Assembly (NCBI GenBank): GCA_045536365.1
Contig: JAZSNL010000010.1
Location: forward strand, 59,716 to 123,715
Reading direction: 5' to 3'
Source: JAZSNL01 sp045536365
GTDB lineage: Bacteria; Bacillota_I; Bacilli_A; ML615J-28; CAG-313
Length of the DNA stretch: 64,000 bases
Each line of letters opens with the position of its first letter. Positions within the stretch are counted from its first letter, which is position 1. The notes beneath the pieces were generated by a model. The model saw only the letters and a list, made by a program, of their open reading frames with translations. It made no database searches and was not told the origin of the DNA. Shown here in pieces: positions 25,860 through 34,418 of the stretch. The translations under genes and the position numbers were made by a program.

Positions 25860-26459
25860 ATGTCTAATCAATATTTTGAAAATAACAAAGATTTATCATC
25901 AAATATACAACAAATTAACTTCTATTTTAGAGAGAACACTTTTGTTTTTTTAACTGATAACGGTGTTTTTTCTAAAGGAGGAGTGGACTTTGGAAGCTCT
26001 GTTTTATTAAAAACAATTAAATTTGAAAAAGAAGAAAAAAAGAAAGTTTTAGATGTTGGTTGTGGGTATGGACCAATTGGAATATGTATTGGAAAAACAT
26101 ATCCAGGTTTTGATATTGATATGGTAGATGTTAATGAAAGAGCATTAGGTCTTGCGGTAAAGAATGCAGAAAATAATAATGTTAAAAATGTTAATATCTT
26201 TTTAAGTAATGTGTATGAAAAAATCGATAAGAAATATGATCTAATTTTAAGTAATCCTCCTATTAGAGCGGGTAAAAGTGTGGTTCATAGTATTATTTGT
26301 GGAGCGTATGAATATCTATCTGAAGGAGGAGAAATGCGTTGTGTTATTCAACAAAAACAAGGTGCTCCTTCTGCAATAAAAGCGTTAAAAGAGGTATTTA
26401 ATGAAGTTGAAATAATAACAAAGGATAAAGGCTATTGGATAATTTCGGCAAAAAGATAG
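25860..26459 (+). CDS. class I SAM-dependent methyltransferase, RsmC-like (YbxB position)
   Basis: The 199-residue protein has one Rossmann domain. VLDVGCGYGPIGI (about residues 63-75) is motif I, and LILSNPPIRAGKSVVHSII (about 129-147) is the NPP motif characteristic of RsmC/RlmG-type enzymes that methylate the exocyclic N2 of guanine in rRNA. The last residues lack the N-terminal duplication of E. coli RsmC. It lies between rplL and rpoB as ybxB does in Bacillus. ATG 25860 follows AAGGAGG. Confidence 0.9.
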   Translation: MSNQYFENNKDLSSNIQQINFYFRENTFVFLTDNGVFSKGGVDFGSSVLLKTIKFEKEEKKKVLDVGCGYGPIGICIGKTYPGFDIDMVDVNERALGLAVKNAENNNVKNVNIFLSNVYEKIDKKYDLILSNPPIRAGKSVVHSIICGAYEYLSEGGEMRCVIQQKQGAPSAIKALKEVFNEVEIITKDKGYWIISAKR

Positions 26460-26467
26460 TTTTTACC

Positions 26468-26496
26468 TTGACAAATAATTGATTTTGTAGTATAAT
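26468..26496 (+). promoter_or_regulatory. sigma-A promoter of rpoB-rpoC
   Basis: TTGACA (26468-26473), 17-base spacer and TATAAT (26491-26496). In the leader, gaggtag (26515-26521) can pair with ctacctt (26542-26548), a hairpin whose role is unknown. Confidence 0.9.
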
Positions 26497-26576
26497 AAAT
26501 CGATATGCTAGAATGAGGTAGATTTCATTTATTTTTAATGCCTACCTTGCTTAAAAAATATAAAGAGGTGGATAAT

Positions 26577-29500
26577 TTGAGTTACAAAAATGTTCAATAC
26601 GGAAGAAAAACCATTAGAAGAAATTATGCAAGAGTTCAAACTCATGTTGAGTTACCTAACTTAATTGCAATTCAAACTGAATCTTTTAAATGGTTTATTA
26701 ATGAAGGATTAGAAACTTTATTTAAAGAACTTTCTCCTATTAAAGACCATAGTGATGGGGAAAAGTTTGAATTACATTTTTTAGACCACGAGTTTGATGA
26801 ACCAAAGTATTCTATAAAAGAATCTAAAATTCATAATGTTAACTATGCTGCTGCATTAAGAGTTAATGTTGGTTTACTAAATAAAGAAACTGGTGAATTA
26901 AAAGAAGATAAAATCTTTATGGGTGAATTCCCAATGATGACTCCTTGGGGTACTTTTATTATTAACGGTTCTGAACGTGTAATTGTTACACAAATTATTC
27001 GTTCTGCTGGTGCTTTCTTTGGTCAAGAAAAAGAAAAGAAAACAGGTCAATTATTATATTCTGGTCAAATTATTCCTACACGTGGCGCGTGGATTGAATT
27101 TGAAACTGGTGCTAAATTATCATCTGAAAAGAGTCAAAATAAAGAAAATCAAACTGTATGGTATGCAAAATTAGACCGTTCTAATCGTGTTTCTTTAACA
27201 ACTTTTATTAAAGCATTAGGTGTTAGAAGTAACAAAGATATAAGAGAATTATTTATTGGTTCTGACTTTGCAAATCCTGAAGTTCGTTCACCTGAAATTT
27301 ATAGTAATTTCCAAGCTGCATTTGATGTAACTTTGAAAAAAGAAAATATCATGGGTGATGATGATGCGATTAAACTATTATATGCTAAATTAAGACCAGA
27401 TGAAAAAACTTCAGCTGATACTGCTCGTAAGTTTATTGCAAGTAGATTATTTGAAGTTCGTCGTTATGACTTAGCTGATGTTGGTAGATACAAAATCAAT
27501 AAAAAACTTGATGTTGTTACTCGTGCAGTAGGTTATCCTTTAGCTGAAGACTTAAAAGATGAAAATGGTAATGTTTTATTACCTGCAGGTACTGAAGTTA
27601 ACTATAGAGATATGATCGTTGATGAAAAAGATGGTGTAAGTAAGAATATTGTTGACTATCTTTCTAATCATAGAGAATTATTTAGAAAAGAACACGTATA
27701 TGGTCAAATGTTACAAGGAGATAGTGTTGTTCTTGAAATATTAGAAGTGTTCGTTAAAACTAGCAAAGGTACATTTAAAGTTAAATTAATCGGTAATGAT
27801 CAACGTGAAGATCGTAATCATGTTGTTTTATCAGATATTTTTGCAACTATATCATATTTTGTTACTTTACATGTTGGTGTTGGTAAGATTGATGATATTG
27901 ACCATTTAGGTAATCGTAGATTACGTTTAATTGGTGAGTTATTACAAAATCAATTCAGAATTGGTTTAACTAAGTTAGAAAAGAATGTTAGAGATAGAAT
28001 GTCAACTTCTGTTGAAACTAAGAGTGTTACTCCTCAAAATTTAATTAACATTCGTCCTTTAACTTCTACAATTAGAGAATTCTTTGGTAGTAGCCAATTA
28101 TCTCAATTTATGGACCAAATTAATCCTCTTTCTGAATTAACTCATAAACGTCGTTTATCTGCCTTAGGTCAAGGTGGTATTTCAAGAGAAAGAGCTGGTT
28201 TCGAAGTGCGTGACGTTCATACATCACACTATGGAAGAATTTGTCCAGTTGAAACTCCTGAAGGTCAAAATATCGGGTTAATTAACTCTCTTGCAACTTA
28301 CGCAAGAGCTAATAAATATGGTTTCATTGAAACTCCATATTTAGTAGTTAAAAATAATCGTGAAGAAGTATTAAAAGATCATTCAGTTCAACCAAAAGCT
28401 TGGATAACTGATGAAATTATATATTTAACAGCTGACCGTGAAGAAAAACACGTAATTGCTCAAGCTAACGTTAAAATGGAAAAGAATGAAGAAACTGGTG
28501 AAATTTGCATTATTGAAGAAAAAGTTATTGCACGTCAAGCTGGTGAATTCAAAGAAGTTAGTAAGATGGAAGTTGATTTAGTTGACGTTTCTCCTAAACA
28601 AGTTGTTGCAGTATCAACTGCTTGTATTCCATTCCTTGAACACGACGATACTACTCGTGCGCTAATGGGTGCGAACATGCAACGTCAAGCTATTCCACTA
28701 CTTGTTCCTGAAGCTCCTTTTGTTGGTACTGGTATCGAATATAAAGCAGCTAAGGATTCAGGTGTTGCGGTAAAATCTGAAGTTAACGGAACTGTTACTT
28801 ATGTTGATGGTCAAATCATTAAAGTATTAGATGATGAAACTGGTGTTGAACATACTTATGAAATGACTAAATATGAAAGATCAAATCATTCAACTTGTGT
28901 TAATCAAAGACCAATTGTTGAACCTAATGAACATGTTAAAGTAGGAGATGTATTAGCTGATGGTCCTTCTATGGAACAAGGTGAACTTGCTTTAGGCCGT
29001 AACGTTGTTGTTGCGTTTATGACATGGAATGGTTACAACTTTGAAGATGCTGTTATCATGAGTGAAAGATTAGTTCAAGAAGATGTTTATACTTCAATTC
29101 ATATTGAAGAATATGTAGTTGAAGTTCGTGATACTAAGTTAGGTAAAGAAGAAATTACGAGAGATCTTGAAGGTGAAAGTAAAGATTCTATTGCAAACTT
29201 AGATGAAGATGGTATTGTTAGAATTGGTGCTGAAGTTAAAGAAGGAGATACATTAGTTGGTAAAGTTACTCCTAAGGGTCAAACTGAACCTACTCCTGAA
29301 GATCGTTTAAGTCAAGCATTATTCTCTGACAATTCTAAAGATGTTAGAGTAACTTCTAAGAAAGTTCCACATGGTGGAGGCGGTATCGTTAATAAGATTG
29401 AAAGATTCAATCGAAAGAGTGGTGCGGAGTTACCTCCAGGTGTAAATGAAGTTGTTCGTGTTTATATTGTTCAAAAACGTAAGATTTCTGAAGGCGATAA

Positions 29501-30296
29501 GATGGCTGGACGACATGGTAATAAAGGGGTTATTTCTAATATTTTACCTATCGAAGATATGCCATTTATGGCTGATGGAACTCCTGTTGATATTATGTTA
29601 AATCCTCAAGGTGTTCCTTCTCGTATGAATATCGGACAAGTACTAGAACTTCACTTAGGTATGGCTGCTAAAAAACTTGGTGTTAAAGTAGCTACTCCAG
29701 TATTTGATGGTGTTACTCAAAAAGACTTAATTGAAATTATGAATGAAGCGAGAGAAAAAGATCTTGCTGATGCGAAAGAAAATCCTCGTGAAGCTAAAAC
29801 TACTATTGATGAAAATGGTAAAACTTATCTTTACGATGGTAGAACTGGTCGTCGTTTTGATAATAAGATTTCTGTTGGTGTAATGTATATGATCAAACTT
29901 GCTCACATGGTTGATGATAAATTACATGCACGTAGCGAAGGTCCTTATACACTTGTTACTCAACAACCAATGGGTGGTAAGGCACAAAACGGTGGTCAAA
30001 GATTTGGGGAAATGGAAGTTTGGGCATTAGAAGCATATGGTGCAGCTCATACTTTACAAGAAATGATGACTATTAAATCAGATGATATTATTGGTAGAAA
30101 TAAAGTTTGTAAAGCAATTGTTGATGGTGAACGTATTCCAGAACCTGGTATTCCTGAAGCATTTAGAGCTTTAATTAAAGAATTACAAGGTTTAGGTTTA
30201 AGTGTTCAATTAATTAACAATGAAGGTAAAGACGTAGCTAATGAAAGCTTAGTTGACCAATTTGCAGAAGCTCAAGCCAGCAAAAGAGGCCTATAA
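26577..30296 (+). CDS. rpoB: DNA-directed RNA polymerase subunit beta
   Basis: The beta subunit forms one pincer and part of the active centre. The 1239-residue protein carries the rifampicin region SSQLSQFMDQINPLSELTHKRRLSALGQGG, the ERAGFEVRDVHTSHYGRICP block, EDAVIMSERLV, the catalytic GDKMAGRHGNKG loop and the C-terminal GGKAQNGGQRFGEMEVWALEA. I chose TTG 26577 after AGAGGTGG; an in-frame ATG at 26538 would lie in the leader hairpin. In the rifampicin region the usual LGPGG reads LGQGG. It is followed 15 bases later by rpoC. Confidence 0.97.
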   Translation: MSYKNVQYGRKTIRRNYARVQTHVELPNLIAIQTESFKWFINEGLETLFKELSPIKDHSDGEKFELHFLDHEFDEPKYSIKESKIHNVNYAAALRVNVGLLNKETGELKEDKIFMGEFPMMTPWGTFIINGSERVIVTQIIRSAGAFFGQEKEKKTGQLLYSGQIIPTRGAWIEFETGAKLSSEKSQNKENQTVWYAKLDRSNRVSLTTFIKALGVRSNKDIRELFIGSDFANPEVRSPEIYSNFQAAFDVTLKKENIMGDDDAIKLLYAKLRPDEKTSADTARKFIASRLFEVRRYDLADVGRYKINKKLDVVTRAVGYPLAEDLKDENGNVLLPAGTEVNYRDMIVDEKDGVSKNIVDYLSNHRELFRKEHVYGQMLQGDSVVLEILEVFVKTSKGTFKVKLIGNDQREDRNHVVLSDIFATISYFVTLHVGVGKIDDIDHLGNRRLRLIGELLQNQFRIGLTKLEKNVRDRMSTSVETKSVTPQNLINIRPLTSTIREFFGSSQLSQFMDQINPLSELTHKRRLSALGQGGISRERAGFEVRDVHTSHYGRICPVETPEGQNIGLINSLATYARANKYGFIETPYLVVKNNREEVLKDHSVQPKAWITDEIIYLTADREEKHVIAQANVKMEKNEETGEICIIEEKVIARQAGEFKEVSKMEVDLVDVSPKQVVAVSTACIPFLEHDDTTRALMGANMQRQAIPLLVPEAPFVGTGIEYKAAKDSGVAVKSEVNGTVTYVDGQIIKVLDDETGVEHTYEMTKYERSNHSTCVNQRPIVEPNEHVKVGDVLADGPSMEQGELALGRNVVVAFMTWNGYNFEDAVIMSERLVQEDVYTSIHIEEYVVEVRDTKLGKEEITRDLEGESKDSIANLDEDGIVRIGAEVKEGDTLVGKVTPKGQTEPTPEDRLSQALFSDNSKDVRVTSKKVPHGGGGIVNKIERFNRKSGAELPPGVNEVVRVYIVQKRKISEGDKMAGRHGNKGVISNILPIEDMPFMADGTPVDIMLNPQGVPSRMNIGQVLELHLGMAAKKLGVKVATPVFDGVTQKDLIEIMNEAREKDLADAKENPREAKTTIDENGKTYLYDGRTGRRFDNKISVGVMYMIKLAHMVDDKLHARSEGPYTLVTQQPMGGKAQNGGQRFGEMEVWALEAYGAAHTLQEMMTIKSDDIIGRNKVCKAIVDGERIPEPGIPEAFRALIKELQGLGLSVQLINNEGKDVANESLVDQFAEAQASKRGL

Positions 30297-30311
30297 TAAG
30301 AGGTGACTAAT

Positions 30312-33300
30312 TTGAAAAAATATAAATATATAAAAATAGGGATTGCATCGCCTGAAGAAATTATTTCTTGGGCTAACCCTTACTTACAAGGCAAGAAATT
30401 TAAATATAATCCGTTAAAAAAAGATCGTGTTACTTTATTAGATGAAGATGGTAAACCACAAATTGATGAAAATGGTAAAATAGTAGAATACATGATCAAA
30501 GGTGAAGTTAAGAAAAATGAAACTATTAACTATCGTACTTTAAAACCTGAAAAAGATGGTTTATATTGTGAAGTTATCTTTGGTCCTGATCGCGATTATC
30601 AATGTGCTTGTGGTAAATCAAGAAAAAATCTTGGTGAACATAAAGTATGTGAAAAATGTGGTGTTGAATTAACAGAAAGAAAAGTTAGACGTGAAAGAAT
30701 GGGTTTCATCGCTTTAGCTGCTCCAGTTGTTCATACTTGGTATTTACGTAATACACCAAGTAAAATTGCAACATTATTGGAAATGAAAACTAAAGAAGTT
30801 GAAAACATTGTTTATCTTGCTTCTTATGTTATCACTAAAGTTTATGATGGTTTTGAAGATGAAAATGGAAAAATTAAAGTTGATAATGTTATAACTGCAC
30901 AAGAACATGCTCAATTCTTAAGAGAATATCCATTTAAATTTGAAGCTAAAACTGGTGCTGAAGCTATTAAGTATTTACTTGAAAATCTTGATATTCCAGC
31001 AAAAGTTGTAGAAATCAGAGAAAAATTAAAGGATGCGACTAAACAAGAAAAAGAAGCTTGTATTAAACGATTAGAAATTTGTGAAGCATTCTTAAAATCT
31101 GATAACCGTCCTGAATGGATGATTATGGATGTAGTTCCAGTTATCCCACCTGATTTAAGACCAATGGTTCAATTAGATGGTGGTCGTTTTGCGACAACAG
31201 ACTTAAATGATTTATATCGTCGTATTATTAATAGAAACAACCGTTTACGTAGACAATTTGAATTAAGAGCTCCAAGTATTATGGCTAATAATGAAAAACG
31301 TATGTTACAAGAAGCAACTGATGCTTTAATTGATAACTCTAAACGTAATAAGAAAGTTGTTTTAGATAAGAATCGTCCATTAAAATCATTATCTGATATT
31401 TTAAGAGGTAAACAAGGTCGTTTCCGTCAAAACCTATTAGGTAAACGTGTTGACTACTCTGGTCGTAGTGTTATCGTAATTGGTCCGGATTTGAAAATGT
31501 ACCAATGTGGTATTCCTCGTGAAATGGCATTAATCTTATTTAAACCATTCATTATTAATTATTTACGAGATAAAGAACAACAACAAAATGTAGATACAAT
31601 TGATGGTGTAGCTATTCCTAATTCTAAAGATAAAGCTGGTATCAAACGTGCTAAAGAATTAATTGAAAAAGGTACTCCAGAAGCTATGGAAGCATTAGAA
31701 AAAGTTGTAGTAGAACATCCAGTTTTACTTAACCGTGCTCCTACTCTTCATAGACTTTCTATTCAAGCGTTTGAACCAAAATTAGTAGAAGGTAAAGCAA
31801 TTCGTCTTCACCCTCTAGTAACTACTGCATTTAACGCCGACTTTGACGGTGACCAAATGCCAGTTCATGTTCCTTTATCAGAAGAAGCTCAAACAGAAGC
31901 TCGATTATTAATGTTAGCTTCTAAGAATATCTTAGCTCCTAAAGATGGTAAACCAATTGTTACTCCTACACAAGATATGATTTTAGGTAACTATTATCTT
32001 TCTATTGAAAGATCACAACCTGAATTAATCTTTAATACAGTTGAAGAAGTCCTTGATGCTTATAAAGCACAAAGAATTGAATATACATGTCGTATTATTG
32101 CAAATGATGAAGAAGTATTCCGTGATGTTGCTGCATTAGAAAATGCGGTAAAAGAAGGATATATTCCTGCTGTAGGTAAATTCTTAATTCCTGCACGTGA
32201 AGGTAAAGCATTTAAAGGTGTTGATGAAGTTGAACATGCTTATGAAAGAGGCGAAATTGATTTCCATACTAGATTTGCTATACCTGGTTATGCTTTAAAT
32301 CGTCCATTTGTAAATTTCACTGAAAATGATCCTGATTATGAAGCTAAGAAAGCATTAAACGAAGAAAGATTAAATAGTTATGTGGTAACTACATATGGTA
32401 AGATTATCTTTAACGAAGTATTCCCTCAAAGTTTCCCTTATGTTAATGAACCTACTTTAGAAAATTTAACTACTGAAACAAATCCTAAATTCTTCGTTAA
32501 ACGTGGACAAGATTATTCTACATATATTAAAGAATTACCTCTTGTAGCTCCATTTAAGAAAGATTTCTTAAGTATGATTGTTGCAGAAGTATTTAAACAA
32601 GCTAAATTAACTGAAACATCTAAGACTCTAGATAAGATGAAAGATTTAGGTTTCAAATACTCAACAATTGCAGGTATTACAATTTCTGCTTTTGACGTTG
32701 TTAATATTGAAAAGAAAAATGAAATTATTGAAGCTTCTGAAGAAAAAGTTAAGAAATATAAAGCAATGTTCCGTCGTGGTTTAATTACAGAAGAAGAAAG
32801 AAAGACTAATGTTATTAAAGTATGGACAACTGCTAAAGAAGACATTGAAGCTGAAATTAAACAAGTTATGAAAGCTAATGCAACAACAAACCACATCTTC
32901 ATGATGGCGGACTCTCGTGCCCGTGGTAGCTCAAGTAACTTTACACAATTAGCTGGTATGCGTGGATTGATGGCTAAACCTAATGGGGAATCAATGGAAA
33001 TTCCAGTTAAGTCATGTTTTAGAGAAGGTATGTCAATGTCAGAATTCTTTATCTCAACTCACGGTGCTCGTAAAGGTTCTACCGATACAGCGTTAAAGAC
33101 TGCTGAATCTGGTTACTTAACAAGACGTTTAGTTGACGTATCTCAAGATATTACAATTACTTGTGATGATTGTGGTACAGATAAAGGTATGTTATATAGT
33201 ACTTTAGAAGAAACTCGTCAAGGTCATACTAAAGTTATTGTTTCTTTAGAAGATCGTATTATTGGTCGTTTTGCTGCAAAATCTGTTTATAATTCAAATC

Positions 33301-34325
33301 GTGAATTATTAGTAGAAAAGAACCAATTTATTACTGAAGAAATTGCAAAGAAAATTGTTGCTGCTGGTATTAAAGCAGTTGAAGTTAGAACATTATTAAC
33401 ATGTGATGCTCCTGTTGGCGTATGTGTTAAATGTTATGGTTCTGACTTATCAACAAATGAAATCGTACAACGCGGTGAAGTTGTAGGTATCGTAGCAGCT
33501 CAATCTATCGGTGAACCTGGTACTCAGTTAACAATGAGAACATTCCATAGTGGTGGGGTTGCCGGAGATGACATCACTCAAGGTTTACCACGTATTCAAG
33601 AATTATTTGAAGCACGTGAACCAAAAGGTAAAGGTGTAATTTCAGAAGTTAAAGGTACAGTTAAATCAATTACTCAATTAGGCGATAGCCGTTTCAGAAT
33701 TGTTATTGACTCACCTGTAAATGGCGAAATTACTTATACAACATATAGTGGTAAAAAACCTGTTGTTACTTTAGGTCAAGAAGTTATGCCTGGTGATTTA
33801 TTATCTGAAGGATTAATTCATCCTAAAGAATTATTAAAGGTAAGTACTGTTGAAAAAGTATCAGAATATATTATTAAAGAAGTTCAAAAAGTTTATCGTT
33901 CACAAGGTGTTGATATTTCAGATAAACATATTGAAATCATCGTTAAACAAATGTTACAAAAAGTTGTTATCGTTGATGAAGGTGACACTGATTTATTACC
34001 TGGATCATTTATTTCTAAATCTGAAGTATTTAAGATTATTAAATCTTGTGTATTAGAAGGTAAATGTCCTCCAGTTGTTAAGCCTGTTATTTTAGGTATT
34101 ACTAAAGCTTCTTTACGTTCTGATTCATTCCTTGCTGCAGCATCATTCCAAGAAACAACTAGAGTATTAACAGAAGCTGCAATTCGTAGTAAAGTAGATA
34201 CTTTAGATGGATTAAAAGAAAATATCATTATTGGTGGATTAATTCCTGCTGGTACTGGTTTAATTGAAAATGTTGAATTAGAAGTAGATGAAGATCAACC
34301 TTCATATGATATGAAAAAACTATAA
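30312..34325 (+). CDS. rpoC: DNA-directed RNA polymerase subunit beta'
   Basis: The beta' subunit holds the catalytic magnesium in NADFDGDQMPVH (about residues 507-518). The 1337-residue protein has the N-terminal zinc site CACGKSRKN...KVCEKCG (about residues 98-118), the zipper and clamp, the bridge-helix region (MADSRARGSSSNFTQLAGMRGLMAKPNG) and the second zinc site with Cys at ITCDDCG, LLTCDAPVGVCVKCYG. TTG 30312 is used after an AGGTG site; the GTG at 30303 lies inside that site. The gene is followed by a terminator and not by the usual rpsL-rpsG-fusA genes. Confidence 0.97.
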   Translation: MKKYKYIKIGIASPEEIISWANPYLQGKKFKYNPLKKDRVTLLDEDGKPQIDENGKIVEYMIKGEVKKNETINYRTLKPEKDGLYCEVIFGPDRDYQCACGKSRKNLGEHKVCEKCGVELTERKVRRERMGFIALAAPVVHTWYLRNTPSKIATLLEMKTKEVENIVYLASYVITKVYDGFEDENGKIKVDNVITAQEHAQFLREYPFKFEAKTGAEAIKYLLENLDIPAKVVEIREKLKDATKQEKEACIKRLEICEAFLKSDNRPEWMIMDVVPVIPPDLRPMVQLDGGRFATTDLNDLYRRIINRNNRLRRQFELRAPSIMANNEKRMLQEATDALIDNSKRNKKVVLDKNRPLKSLSDILRGKQGRFRQNLLGKRVDYSGRSVIVIGPDLKMYQCGIPREMALILFKPFIINYLRDKEQQQNVDTIDGVAIPNSKDKAGIKRAKELIEKGTPEAMEALEKVVVEHPVLLNRAPTLHRLSIQAFEPKLVEGKAIRLHPLVTTAFNADFDGDQMPVHVPLSEEAQTEARLLMLASKNILAPKDGKPIVTPTQDMILGNYYLSIERSQPELIFNTVEEVLDAYKAQRIEYTCRIIANDEEVFRDVAALENAVKEGYIPAVGKFLIPAREGKAFKGVDEVEHAYERGEIDFHTRFAIPGYALNRPFVNFTENDPDYEAKKALNEERLNSYVVTTYGKIIFNEVFPQSFPYVNEPTLENLTTETNPKFFVKRGQDYSTYIKELPLVAPFKKDFLSMIVAEVFKQAKLTETSKTLDKMKDLGFKYSTIAGITISAFDVVNIEKKNEIIEASEEKVKKYKAMFRRGLITEEERKTNVIKVWTTAKEDIEAEIKQVMKANATTNHIFMMADSRARGSSSNFTQLAGMRGLMAKPNGESMEIPVKSCFREGMSMSEFFISTHGARKGSTDTALKTAESGYLTRRLVDVSQDITITCDDCGTDKGMLYSTLEETRQGHTKVIVSLEDRIIGRFAAKSVYNSNRELLVEKNQFITEEIAKKIVAAGIKAVEVRTLLTCDAPVGVCVKCYGSDLSTNEIVQRGEVVGIVAAQSIGEPGTQLTMRTFHSGGVAGDDITQGLPRIQELFEAREPKGKGVISEVKGTVKSITQLGDSRFRIVIDSPVNGEITYTTYSGKKPVVTLGQEVMPGDLLSEGLIHPKELLKVSTVEKVSEYIIKEVQKVYRSQGVDISDKHIEIIVKQMLQKVVIVDEGDTDLLPGSFISKSEVFKIIKSCVLEGKCPPVVKPVILGITKASLRSDSFLAAASFQETTRVLTEAAIRSKVDTLDGLKENIIIGGLIPAGTGLIENVELEVDEDQPSYDMKKL

Positions 34326-34330
34326 TAATA

Positions 34331-34356
34331 AAAGAGCGATTTTATCGCTCTTTTTA
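34331..34356 (+). terminator. intrinsic terminator of rpoBC
   Basis: Arms aaagagcgat (34331-34340) and atcgctcttt (34344-34353), loop ttt, with further T. Confidence 0.88.
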
Positions 34357-34387
34357 ATATAATTTTTAACAATTTTTATTATCTTTG

Positions 34388-34396
34388 TGATATAAT
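34388..34396 (+). promoter_or_regulatory. extended -10 promoter of the priA operon
   Basis: TGaTATAAT 23 bases before the priA start. A weak -35-like ttaaca (34366-34371) is 19 bases upstream of the -10. Confidence 0.55.
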
Positions 34397-34418
34397 AAAT
34401 AAAAAGGAGGAAAGTAAT

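Noticed and set aside
32513..32902. 129-codon minus-strand frame within rpoC
   Set aside because: Fully inside a strongly conserved gene, low-complexity Ser/Leu-rich product, no Shine-Dalgarno.
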